Shown piece by piece: positions 36,288 to 44,412 of a stretch of DNA of 64,000 bases. Under the pieces are notes generated by a model, which was given only the letters and a program-made list of their open reading frames with translations, was not told where the DNA came from and searched no databases. The DNA lies in NCBI RefSeq assembly GCF_000183425.1, contig NC_014759.1:3131001-3195000 (forward strand). The letters are read 5' to 3'. Made by a program: the position numbers and the translations under genes. Position 1 is the first letter of the stretch. Every line of letters starts with the position of its first letter. The DNA comes from Marivirga tractuosa DSM 4126. Its GTDB lineage: Bacteria; Bacteroidota; Bacteroidia; Cytophagales; Cyclobacteriaceae.

Positions 36288-37196
36288 TTATTTTAAATTA
36301 TCCACTATAAGTCTCGAGATACTTCTAACCTCTAAAAAATCATCTTTAATAAGTTGTGTGTTGGGATGGGTATCAGTGCAAATTACCTTCTCAATTATAT
36401 TTGAATTCTTGATTTTTTCTAATCCATTATTAACGAAAAGTCCGTGACTGGTTATGACAAAAATTTTATTTGCCCCTGCATTTTTATAGGTTTTGGCTGC
36501 ATTAATTATACTTCCCCCAGATCGTATCATGTCATCATAAATGATTACATTTTTTCCTTCAACATCAGCATTTACGGCATTTACCTCCGTTTTGTCACCT
36601 TGTAATCTTCGTTTTAACACAAATGCAGCATTCACATGCATATCATTTGCAAGGGATTCCACCCATTTCGCCCTGCCCGCATCAGTACTAGCCAATACAA
36701 AATCATCACCTCCAAATTCTCGACAGGCTTCTATTATTAATTCTTTGCAATAAAGGTGAATAGGAAATAAATTTCCTTCAAAATAGTGAGGCAAACCTTC
36801 TGTATGTAAATCAAATAAATATATGTGATTTCCTTTGTTGCTTCGTGGGATAGATGAAAGGAGACGTGCACGAGTTTTTGCTGTCACGACTTCACCTGTA
36901 GCCACTGCTCTTTCCATAGTTGAATATCCAAAATAAGGCACTACTAAACTTAATGAATTTGCTCCATAGCTAACTAAAGCAGATGCAAGGTCATAAAGCT
37001 CTAAGGTTGCAGAATCATTTACAGTACCCCCAATTAGAATTACATTTCGATTTTCAACTTGAGATAATATTCTTTGATATCGTTCTCCATCAGAAAAGGT
37101 ATTTGTTTCTAATTCTCCTTTTTCAAATTCACCTAGTTCAAGAACCTTTTGAGCTAAGTATTTATAGTCTGAAGTATTAAATATGATTTTTTTCAT
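36288..37196 (-). CDS. Class-II-like ribose-phosphate pyrophosphokinase (PRPP synthetase family)
   Basis: This 302-residue type I phosphoribosyltransferase-fold protein has YFGYSTMERAVATGEVVTAKTRARLL near residue 88, FDLHTEGLPHYFEGN near 128 and the PRPP-binding loop IIYDDMIRSGGSI at 219-230. The region after PYFGY lacks the ARQDR of class I Prs and instead resembles plant/phage class II forms. It should make PRPP, the cosubstrate of the NAMPT encoded upstream in the same run. An ADP-ribose-pyrophosphate synthetase, as in the phage NARP1 pathway, is an alternative because that enzyme also looks like Prs. It is the last gene of the NAD cluster. Confidence 0.85.
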   Translation of the reverse strand: MKKIIFNTSDYKYLAQKVLELGEFEKGELETNTFSDGERYQRILSQVENRNVILIGGTVNDSATLELYDLASALVSYGANSLSLVVPYFGYSTMERAVATGEVVTAKTRARLLSSIPRSNKGNHIYLFDLHTEGLPHYFEGNLFPIHLYCKELIIEACREFGGDDFVLASTDAGRAKWVESLANDMHVNAAFVLKRRLQGDKTEVNAVNADVEGKNVIIYDDMIRSGGSIINAAKTYKNAGANKIFVITSHGLFVNNGLEKIKNSNIIEKVICTDTHPNTQLIKDDFLEVRSISRLIVDNLK

Positions 37197-37244
37197 TTCA
37201 TTAATTTTTACTAAATGGAATTTTCATCTTTAGCCATGCCCATT

Positions 37245-38168
37245 TTATATAATGAGCTTAGCTTTGTCATGAGCCTTGGTAATAGTTACAGTTCTACCCG
37301 AATTAAATACAAGGTAATCTTCCATGATGCCATCACTAAAAATAACTCCATCATCAGGCATTAAAGATTCAATTATTAATTTTTCATCTTTATTGACGTA
37401 TCCTGCCACCATATCTGTGCTAAAATTCGGGCTTTTGTAGGGTTCTCGCACAATATAGCATAATTTGTCATCGTCCCATTCCATGCTTTGAAATGTGCCC
37501 GTGCTTTTATAACCTAAAAACTTTTCCAACCCCCTGAATTCATTTAGTACAGAGCTTAGCCATGCAGTTGATCCAGCACCAGTGGAAATAATAATTCCGC
37601 TTGAAGATTGGTTTTCATGCCTACCTTGATAAATAATTTTGTAGCGTGAAGAGCTGTGATTTGATTTACCAATATAGAAATCATTGAAAGCCAGTAATTC
37701 TTGCCCATCGTTCATTTTAGCTTTTGCTAATGTGATATGCTTGCATTCATTCTGCCCCCTTAGTATTCGTTTATACCCTTCTGACAAACTATTTAAATCA
37801 AATGGCAATAAAGCACCCATATTTCTTTCTAAATCTGGATTAATTGCAAATATTGGATTTGTGGATACATATTTGGCAGTATTCGCTACTAAACCGTCCT
37901 GTCCAACTACTACTATCAAATCATTTTTCTCAAACAGAAAAGATGGCAGGAAATTTCTTTCGAGTACAGTGGATTTTAGCTGTCTATTAATAATCTTTTT
38001 AGCATAGTTAAAGCCATTGTAAAACTGTTCATGTTCCGATTCATATTCAGAAAAATCGCCTCCATTATGGTTAATATAAAATTGCGCTTGAGATTTGCTG
38101 TTATATCGATCAAGAAGCTTTTCTAACCGTGTTTTTCCTTTTATAATTATAGCTCTTTCGTAATTCAT
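37245..38168 (-). CDS. Divergent NAD kinase-like protein
   Basis: This 307-residue protein shows the NAD/diacylglycerol kinase pattern in weakened form: VVGQDGLVANTAKY (residues 87-100; GGDGT becomes GQDGL), AFNDFYIG (162-163 in place of NE), SSSGIIISTGAGSTAWLSS (188-206, the STGxGSTA loop) and a late VIFSDGI. The catalytic Asp91 is kept. The N-terminal 80 residues look unlike ordinary NadK. It probably phosphorylates NAD or a related nucleotide, completing nicotinamide to NADP within this cluster, but altered motifs leave the substrate open. It overlaps the SPFH gene by 4 bp. Confidence 0.75.
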   Translation of the reverse strand: MNYERAIIIKGKTRLEKLLDRYNSKSQAQFYINHNGGDFSEYESEHEQFYNGFNYAKKIINRQLKSTVLERNFLPSFLFEKNDLIVVVGQDGLVANTAKYVSTNPIFAINPDLERNMGALLPFDLNSLSEGYKRILRGQNECKHITLAKAKMNDGQELLAFNDFYIGKSNHSSSRYKIIYQGRHENQSSSGIIISTGAGSTAWLSSVLNEFRGLEKFLGYKSTGTFQSMEWDDDKLCYIVREPYKSPNFSTDMVAGYVNKDEKLIIESLMPDDGVIFSDGIMEDYLVFNSGRTVTITKAHDKAKLII

Positions 38169-39187
38169 CTCTTTTCTTTTTCTTGTTTGAGAAGCATGTC
38201 AAATAAATCAGGACTGATATTTAAAGTACCAATCTTTCCTGCATTTTCTGCAAGTTCCCTAAAGGCTAAAGCAATATTGTTGCGAGCATCACCTGATTGC
38301 TGATTTAAAGCAGAAAGGAGTCTCCAGTCTAAATCTCTGTAAGGCTTTATCATTGCCTCAACTGCATAGCCCTGTGATTCTGCAGATTTCTTTTCATTGC
38401 TTACTTGGATATCTATCAGGTCTTGGCGCTTGGATTCAACAGAAAAATCTGCTGTTACTTTCATTTCTCTTATTTTTCTATCGTTTTCAGCTTCAGCAAC
38501 ATCTCTTTCCATTTGTTTTTCAGCAATCTCCTTCTCTTTTTCAACAATGGCAATTTCAGTATTCAACTCACTTTGCTTGATCATGCGTTCTTGTTCAACT
38601 GAGAAATTGCGCCTTTCATAGATTGCTAAATCTGCCTTTTTCAGTAACTCCTCCCGTGCTTTAGATTCTAAAGCTTTTTGTGTTTCTGGCGTTGCTTTTA
38701 TTGATAGGATATTTATTTTTAATGGAATAACCCCTAGCTGAGAAATCGCATTTGAATCTTTCAAATTCTGATAAATTTCAGATGAAAGTTCTTTTGAACT
38801 ATTGATAGAATCCACTAGGTCCATCTCTCTAATAAAAGAAGCCGTAGCTGTTTGAGCTTCATTTATCAATCTTTCATCTAGCTTTTCAAAGTCATTTTTT
38901 TTGTAGTTACCATTACCGTCAACTGTGTAATCAAGTAGTTCTGCGAGTTGACGAGGCTTTTCAATTTTATAGGTAATATGCCCCTGAATGCTGACTTCCT
39001 GAAAGTCTGAAGTTGTTTCTGTAAAAATGAAATTGATATCATTACTGCCAGTAGGAATGGATGCAATAGAAGAGTTTGGTGAAAAGTAAAAGAATGATAA
39101 GCCTTTACCTTCTCTAGCTATTTTTCCATTTTTATACTGAATGACATAAGTCATTGAATCGAATTTAATATAATTTATACCGAACAT
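38165..39187 (-). CDS. SPFH/Band 7 domain protein
   Basis: This 340-residue protein has an SPFH domain in about its first 190 residues (GKGLSFFYFSPNSSIASIPTGSNDINFIF, VSIQGHITYKIEKPRQL, LGVIPLKINILSIKATPETQKALESKAREELL). A long charged coiled coil follows (~195-275, rich in Glu and Lys), then a short C-terminal region. Unlike flotillins or stomatins, no N-terminal membrane helix is obvious, so it may be cytoplasmic or membrane-peripheral. SPFH proteins form rings or scaffolds. It overlaps the HAD gene by 13 bp and the NADK-like gene by 4 bp, so the three are tightly linked in expression. Confidence 0.85.
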   Translation of the reverse strand: MFGINYIKFDSMTYVIQYKNGKIAREGKGLSFFYFSPNSSIASIPTGSNDINFIFTETTSDFQEVSIQGHITYKIEKPRQLAELLDYTVDGNGNYKKNDFEKLDERLINEAQTATASFIREMDLVDSINSSKELSSEIYQNLKDSNAISQLGVIPLKINILSIKATPETQKALESKAREELLKKADLAIYERRNFSVEQERMIKQSELNTEIAIVEKEKEIAEKQMERDVAEAENDRKIREMKVTADFSVESKRQDLIDIQVSNEKKSAESQGYAVEAMIKPYRDLDWRLLSALNQQSGDARNNIALAFRELAENAGKIGTLNISPDLFDMLLKQEKEKR

Positions 39188-39609
39188 ATCTCTTGATTTT
39201 TATTGATTATTTTTAATACTTCTTTCCAATCGTTTTCTGCATCGAAACCTGCTTTATCCTCAAAAAGAACATTGAAATAGGGTTTCTTTTCAAAGTACCC
39301 ATAGTTTTTGCTCACTACTTCAGGGTTTTCGTTTACGTAGTCAAAGTGAATCCCATTTTGTCTAAAAAAAATCAGATATTTCTCTAATTCCTTAGGATGG
39401 GTACATGTATATAAAATGCTTGTAACATCCGTTCTCTGACTGATTAACTGTAATGCTTCCTTTGCAAAAGGATAAAATTCAGTTGATATTTTTTCAGTTG
39501 ACCAATTGGGTTTTACAATGGTCTCATGAATATCAAATGCCCAAAAAGTTTTACCCCATTTCTTTTGTTTAGCATTATGTAATGCTCTGTATATTGCTTT
39601 TGAGATCAT
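39175..39609 (-). CDS. Small HAD-like protein with DxHxT motif
   Basis: The 144-residue protein looks like a capless HAD hydrolase. Motif I is TFWAFDIHETIVKPNW (Asp26, and His28 where a second Asp is usual), motif II is LYTCTHPKEL and motif IV is FEDKAGFDAENDW. Its N-terminus overlaps the end of the NAMPT gene by 35 bp and its end overlaps SPFH. It may act on a phosphorylated nucleotide in NAD salvage (for example NMN or a nicotinamide riboside phosphate), but the changed motif makes activity uncertain and no substrate is known. Confidence 0.7.
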   Translation of the reverse strand: MISKAIYRALHNAKQKKWGKTFWAFDIHETIVKPNWSTEKISTEFYPFAKEALQLISQRTDVTSILYTCTHPKELEKYLIFFRQNGIHFDYVNENPEVVSKNYGYFEKKPYFNVLFEDKAGFDAENDWKEVLKIINKNQEICSV

Positions 39610-41041
39610 ATTGTTTATCGTTTAAAGTGTTATTTGCATTAGCTCTCACTTGTTCAAAAGTCCAATCCTGAATAATTTCTCCATTTTCAAAAACGGTAAC
39701 AAGCTCGTCCTCAATTTCTGGATATTCATGCTCATTAACAGTTTTGAATGCTCCCTCACTTTTGATAAGCTTTAGACGCCCTCCTTTACTTTTCTTGAAA
39801 CTTTCAGTGATATTTCCATTTTCATCCATCTCAGTCGGGCTTTTCTGGACAATTACTCCTTCGTCATTTATTTCAGCATAGCTGCATTTTAAAGCGAATT
39901 TCTGTGTATCACGATCCAGCTTTTGGAGCAATGCCCCACCCATGCCTAATACTAAATTTTCTGCACTGATTTTATTTTCTTTTAGTGCTTGAAAGATGTT
40001 TTTTATGGCATCGTAGTTTACCCCATCTCCTTGAATCACTCTTACTTGAGGAGGAAGCACCTTATATCCCCTATCATTTATGATATAGCCAAACTTTTCA
40101 AATAGGATGTCAAAAATTCTCAATAGGGTCTTAATTGGATCACCACTGTCTGGTCTGATGACCAACACACCTTCTCTTTCCATTATCTGGGTTTTCAAAT
40201 CTTCGCCCCAATATTCTTCACAAGCTTTGAAAATATTATAACTGTCGGAAACACAAGCTACTATTCCTGTTGGAAAGCTGTTTAGCACATGCTTGAAGAT
40301 GTCGAGTTCTCCTTTCTCCCCTAATAATGTGCAAATACTGTGTTCTGTTGCGGGCACACTTTTTCCGTAAATTGTAGAAGTATTGTAATACTTTTGCGCC
40401 AAGACAGATCCAATGATTGTATCACTTCCTTGAAAGTTTACCAAGTGAGCACTACCGCCTAATCCTGCACTTTCAACACTGCTGACTCCCCGCAAGCCAA
40501 AATCATTTAGCACATATTCGATACCTGCCTCAGCTCCGTTGCTTGCTGTCTCGCTATAGAATTTAGTCAATGTCTTTTTAATTTCTTTGCTAATTGTGGC
40601 AACAGTTATAGGATACCATACCTGCATAAGCAATGATTCCAAAAAGTTGGTTAACCAAAAACAATTGGGATCTGTATTTTCAATAGTCAACAGTACATTG
40701 CTTACAGGAACTTCCGTACCCTCTGGAACGGCTTTTATTCTTATGGGCAGTTTTCCATTATATTTATCTAATATGTATTGGAATTTACTAGGGTCGAAAA
40801 CATCATCCCTACCAAAAACTTCTTTTAAAATTGGAATTGCCTCATCCAAATCTTGTTGGGTAAAAGCTATACCTTCTAAATATGCCTTTATGAAATATTG
40901 AAGTCCATAGAAGACAGTAGAATTGAATTTCCCACCTCTACTCTCCAAATAGCTATATACTTTATTTGTGCCTGGGTAATATAATTTGTGGTGAGAATAT
41001 TTGTAGGCATCGGCTAATAATATTAAGTTATTTCTATTCAT
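39575..41041 (-). CDS. nadV: Nicotinamide phosphoribosyltransferase
   Basis: This 488-residue enzyme joins nicotinamide and PRPP to give NMN. Length and motifs match NAMPT/NadV closely: DAYKYSHHKLYYPGT near residue 11, YVLNDFGLRGVSSVESAGLGGSAHLVNF at 176-203, the catalytic His in SVPATEHSI (H234), CVSDSYNIFKACEEYWGEDL near 263 and the substrate motif RPDSGDP at 296-302, then GMGGALLQKLDRDTQKFA. All key residues appear intact. It follows NadM-Nudix by 24 bp and overlaps the HAD gene. Such genes occur in phages (KVP40) and in some bacteria as a nicotinamide salvage route. Confidence 0.96.
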   Translation of the reverse strand: MNRNNLILLADAYKYSHHKLYYPGTNKVYSYLESRGGKFNSTVFYGLQYFIKAYLEGIAFTQQDLDEAIPILKEVFGRDDVFDPSKFQYILDKYNGKLPIRIKAVPEGTEVPVSNVLLTIENTDPNCFWLTNFLESLLMQVWYPITVATISKEIKKTLTKFYSETASNGAEAGIEYVLNDFGLRGVSSVESAGLGGSAHLVNFQGSDTIIGSVLAQKYYNTSTIYGKSVPATEHSICTLLGEKGELDIFKHVLNSFPTGIVACVSDSYNIFKACEEYWGEDLKTQIMEREGVLVIRPDSGDPIKTLLRIFDILFEKFGYIINDRGYKVLPPQVRVIQGDGVNYDAIKNIFQALKENKISAENLVLGMGGALLQKLDRDTQKFALKCSYAEINDEGVIVQKSPTEMDENGNITESFKKSKGGRLKLIKSEGAFKTVNEHEYPEIEDELVTVFENGEIIQDWTFEQVRANANNTLNDKQYDLKSNIQSIT

Positions 41042-41065
41042 GGCTTTATTATTTAATGGTGAATA

Positions 41066-41950
41066 TTATTTTTTCAAGAGGAACTGAAATAGTGCTATAT
41101 GCTCCTCAGTTATTGTTTTATCCTTTATCATTTGAAATAAGTCATTGACTTTTATCCATTCCAGATGCTCTATGTCGTCTAAAGGAATAGGATTTCCAGA
41201 TTGATGATCACAGCTAAATAAAGTGGTGATAATTTTATCAGCTTCATTTCTATACCGCCAATCGTTAATCTTGAGTGAGGTTTCGTATTTTAAATTACTG
41301 ACCGCTATTGGTCCGCATTCCTCAGTTAACTCTCTTTTTGCAGCTTCCTCAAAACTGGAATCTTCGGCATCGGCAAAACCACCAATAAGTCTCCATTTCT
41401 TGTTGATTACCTTCTGCCCCAGCAAAATTTCAGTTCTATTATTTCTAAAGACAGCAACATCAATAGTGGGATAAACTTTTGTGTACTGATTATGATAGGC
41501 ATATAAAATACCTGCCCTGAAATCTTCAGAATTTGTAACTCTATCAGAATATTGTTTTCGGATATCTGTAGAGTTATAATCACCATGCTGTGGTAATTCT
41601 GCTGTTTCATATTTTCCGCTGTAATAGGAAATGAAACTGTCCCTGCTACCATATAAAATGAATCCTTCGGTAGTGAAAGTATTTTTGAGCAAACTATCCA
41701 GATTTTGCGACCACACCTTATCATCAGGATGATCAGATAAGGGGAGTACAATTACTTCGGGATAGCTGTCTTTTATCATTTTTTCCCTGGTATAATAGTC
41801 ATAAGGATTTCGTTTGCTACCAGCAATTGGTGCAATACCCAAAATGATAATGAGCTTATTGTGATTAGCTTTTACAGATTGAATTAATTCTGTATGACCA
41901 CTATGTAAATACGGGGTCTGAAATCGTGCTATTATTACTGCTGTCTTCAT
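41066..41950 (-). CDS. nadM: Bifunctional NadM-type NMN adenylyltransferase / Nudix hydrolase
   Basis: The 294-residue protein has two domains. Residues 1-160 are a NadM-type nucleotidyltransferase with RFQTPYLHSGH (HxGH at 16-19) and SKRNPYDYYTREKMI (46-60), forming NAD from NMN and ATP. Residues ~160-290 are a Nudix domain with box GGFADAEDSSFEEAAKRELTEECG (190-213), which carries the REL.EE core with one residue shift in the middle. This is the architecture of the Synechocystis and Francisella NMNAT-Nudix proteins, whose Nudix part cleaves ADP-ribose. The 116-bp upstream region holds three operator-like repeats. Confidence 0.95.
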   Translation of the reverse strand: MKTAVIIARFQTPYLHSGHTELIQSVKANHNKLIIILGIAPIAGSKRNPYDYYTREKMIKDSYPEVIVLPLSDHPDDKVWSQNLDSLLKNTFTTEGFILYGSRDSFISYYSGKYETAELPQHGDYNSTDIRKQYSDRVTNSEDFRAGILYAYHNQYTKVYPTIDVAVFRNNRTEILLGQKVINKKWRLIGGFADAEDSSFEEAAKRELTEECGPIAVSNLKYETSLKINDWRYRNEADKIITTLFSCDHQSGNPIPLDDIEHLEWIKVNDLFQMIKDKTITEEHIALFQFLLKK

Positions 41951-41958
41951 TTCTAATT

Positions 41959-42025
41959 GCGTTTAGTATACGCAAATATAAATAAGTGTAATTAATACAC
42001 AAAATATTTAATGTATTATTTACGC
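41959..42025. promoter_or_regulatory. Three NrtR-operator-like inverted repeats upstream of nadM
   Basis: GCGTTTAGTATACGC (41959-41973), GTGTAATTAATACAC (41986-42000) and ATGTATTATTTACGC (42011-42025) share the form yGT-N6-TACrC. They are spaced 27 and 25 bp centre to centre. A fourth copy lies before nrtR. The first is 9 bp from the nadM start codon, so binding would block transcription or translation initiation. Confidence 0.65.
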
Positions 42026-42066
42026 AAATAGAAAAATAAATTTATACAGCTTTAATTTTCAGCGAG

Positions 42067-42753
42067 TTATATTTCGAAGTTTATACCTTCTTTTTTGAGT
42101 TGGAAGTATTTCTCCTGATTAAATTGAAACAAATTACCAGGTCTGCCAGCACCTGACAAGCTTTGCTTTTCATTGGTTTCTTCTAAGAAACCGAATTTCA
42201 TGATCTTTTTTTTGAAGTTTCTTCTATCCAATGGTCGATCCAATACTGTCATATACAGTTTTTCTAATTCTGAAAAAGGGAATTTTTCATCGAGGAGTTC
42301 AAATCCAATAGGTTCATAAGTGATTTTACCTTTAAGCCTTTTGATAGCTTCAGAAATAATTTCATTATGATCAAAAGCTAAAGTTGGAAGTCTTTTTACT
42401 TCAAACCAAGCAACATCACTTGCATCAGTTGCAGCTTTAAGTTTAAAAATATCAGGTTTAACCAATCCGTAATAAGCAACTGATACAACTCTATTTCTTG
42501 GGTCTCTTTCTGGTTTTCCAAAAGTGTATAACTGCTCCAAATAATTAATGGATACTCCTGTTTCCTCATTTAATTCTCTGGTTACAGCTTGTTCTAATGA
42601 TTCACCCTCATGGACTAATCCTCCAGGAAGTGCCCAGGTACCATGAAAAGTGTCACTTTTCCTTTTTATTAATAAAATGGATAGCCCATCAGTTGAATTA
42701 TAGCCAAAAACTACTGCATCTACAGCAACCTTAATATTTTGAGTTATAGTCAT
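42067..42753 (-). CDS. nrtR: NrtR, Nudix-related repressor of NAD metabolism
   Basis: This 228-residue regulator has an N-terminal Nudix domain with a complete box GLVHEGESLEQAVTRELNEETGV (45-67), so it may keep hydrolase activity unlike many NrtRs. Its C-terminal winged helix has LDRRNFKKKIMKFGFL and the NrtR signature GRPGNLFQFNQEKYFQLKKEG. In the family, ADP-ribose binding to the Nudix domain releases DNA and derepresses NAD genes. It lies between the NMNAT-MTase fusion gene and nadM, with operator-like repeats on both sides of it, which suggests local and self control. Confidence 0.94.
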   Translation of the reverse strand: MTITQNIKVAVDAVVFGYNSTDGLSILLIKRKSDTFHGTWALPGGLVHEGESLEQAVTRELNEETGVSINYLEQLYTFGKPERDPRNRVVSVAYYGLVKPDIFKLKAATDASDVAWFEVKRLPTLAFDHNEIISEAIKRLKGKITYEPIGFELLDEKFPFSELEKLYMTVLDRPLDRRNFKKKIMKFGFLEETNEKQSLSGAGRPGNLFQFNQEKYFQLKKEGINFEI

Positions 42754-42773
42754 ACTGATAAAGTTAGTTAATT

Positions 42774-42788
42774 ATGTAATTATTACAC
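42774..42788. promoter_or_regulatory. NrtR-operator-like palindrome upstream of nrtR
   Basis: ATGTAATTATTACAC contains the perfect palindrome TGTAAT-T-ATTACA. It matches the three copies upstream of nadM and sits 21 bp before the nrtR start codon, consistent with self-regulation. Confidence 0.65.
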
Positions 42789-42798
42789 AAATTAAGAG

Positions 42799-44352
42799 CT
42801 AGAGTTTTTTTGCAATCATTAAGGCATTGGTTGGTGGATAGGGTAATTCTTGCATCTGTTCATCAAACAACTTTACTTTATCAACGAATCTGTTATTAGC
42901 AATCCATGGATTAGTATAAGCAACCGAATTATTTAATAATTCGAAACCTACTGCGCTTAATTGTTCTTTCCATTCCTTGATGCTCCAGAAACAGAAACGT
43001 TCATGCATTTCGCTATTCCAATTGTCATTGTAGTCCTTGGTCAACATAAATTCGGCAGCATCTTTCAGTTCCAGTAAAACATAGGTTTTCCCTTCAATAG
43101 TTTTTAGACTAAAGCTGATTTGATCATTTTCTTCTTTTCTAAAATCTTCTGTAAACCTCAGGAATCTTGAAAAGGTAGAAAGACTATTAAGGTGGTTTGC
43201 TAACTCTGTTTGGTTTGAAAAAGATTGATAGATATTTTCATTTGCTCCATCTTCATTATTTAAGAGCATTAAAACTTTCTTTTCGCCATCTTCAGGACCG
43301 ATTACATCTCTATTGATCCATACACCACCAGACTTTAGTTCATCAAAACGATTTTGAATAAAACTCAATAAATCTGATCTGCTTCCATAAGATTCAATTT
43401 CATGAGTCAGTGAAGAAGTATGGATTGTATTCATTGACTGCTGTTCGAAGACTAAAGAAGTGACAGCATTTTTTTGTGCAAAGAAGACATTCGGATTTTT
43501 GAATTCACCATTATGCTTTCTTTGAATACATACATCATATAACTGCCGTGCTACTTCAATTCCATAAAAATCTGATTCCCTCAATTCAGATACTTCGCAT
43601 GCCTGCTTAATCCAAGATCCTACAGCACATCCAATATCTCCAATTCGACCCGATAAAATATACGGGCTTGTTTCTCTGAATTTAAGCTCTGCTATTTCAT
43701 CCATTTGACGAACATAGGTGTTATAATCCCTTGATTCTGTAATATCTCCGTCTTCCCCTATTATTGGATCCGATAATATCTTTCTTACTTTGCTTCCAAG
43801 ATTATAAGTATTCCAAATTTTAAAACTTGATTCATGAATTAACTGAACGATATTTTGATCATTTTCCCAATTTCTATTTTCAACAATCATTTCCACTATA
43901 TCCCAAGGTAGTTTAGCATGATATTTTTGAGTGTTAATATCTTCCAATTCAGCAGGAAGAATAGTAAAGCCCAACTCTTGGTACATTTTCAATACTGGTG
44001 TGGAACAAATAACAGAAGTGTTTTCGGGGGTAAGATTTAATTCCCCATCAGATTGATGTTTAATCTGTTTAACTGTATAGTTTGCAAAATTATCAATGGT
44101 GCCTACATCATCAATTCCGAAAACGTAGGTGGGTACATCAAGATTATTTGAAAATTCCTGTATCATCATAGCTCGCAGATAAAAAGGCACAGGATTGCGT
44201 TTTGTTCCACTATGATTTGCCGAAGTAACTGCAAAAATAACACCCACTATATCATTTGAAGCACTTTCAGAATATGACTTTATTGTTTGTGTAAGATATT
44301 CGAATTGAAATGAGGTAAGTATATGATGTCTTCCCGGAAATAAAATATACAT
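42799..44352 (-). CDS. Fusion of a degenerate NMNAT-like domain and a SAM methyltransferase
   Basis: The 517-residue protein is not a known standard enzyme. Residues 1-~150 resemble NadM: FPGRHHILTSFQFEYL aligns with GRFxPxHxGHxxxI, and SGTKRNPVPFYLRAMMI (49-63) aligns with the KRNP motif of the neighbouring NadM. The catalytic HxGH is replaced by T-S-F-Q. After a helical linker (~150-230), residues ~230-400 form a class I methyltransferase with GDIGCAVGSW (238-247), FYGIEVARQLYD and a motif IV-like stretch; the rest is C-terminal. It may bind NAD or NMN and methylate a nucleotide or protein. It stands first in the NAD run after DUF413. Confidence 0.75.
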   Translation of the reverse strand: MYILFPGRHHILTSFQFEYLTQTIKSYSESASNDIVGVIFAVTSANHSGTKRNPVPFYLRAMMIQEFSNNLDVPTYVFGIDDVGTIDNFANYTVKQIKHQSDGELNLTPENTSVICSTPVLKMYQELGFTILPAELEDINTQKYHAKLPWDIVEMIVENRNWENDQNIVQLIHESSFKIWNTYNLGSKVRKILSDPIIGEDGDITESRDYNTYVRQMDEIAELKFRETSPYILSGRIGDIGCAVGSWIKQACEVSELRESDFYGIEVARQLYDVCIQRKHNGEFKNPNVFFAQKNAVTSLVFEQQSMNTIHTSSLTHEIESYGSRSDLLSFIQNRFDELKSGGVWINRDVIGPEDGEKKVLMLLNNEDGANENIYQSFSNQTELANHLNSLSTFSRFLRFTEDFRKEENDQISFSLKTIEGKTYVLLELKDAAEFMLTKDYNDNWNSEMHERFCFWSIKEWKEQLSAVGFELLNNSVAYTNPWIANNRFVDKVKLFDEQMQELPYPPTNALMIAKKL

Positions 44353-44412
44353 GTTTTAAAATCTAATATTTGACATTGGCAGCCAAATTTAAACTTAAAA
44401 ATTATAAACCAC

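Noticed and set aside
41407..41751. Minus-strand frame of 114 codons inside nadM
   Set aside because: It is an alternate frame across the NadM-Nudix gene, whose motifs are intact in the main frame.
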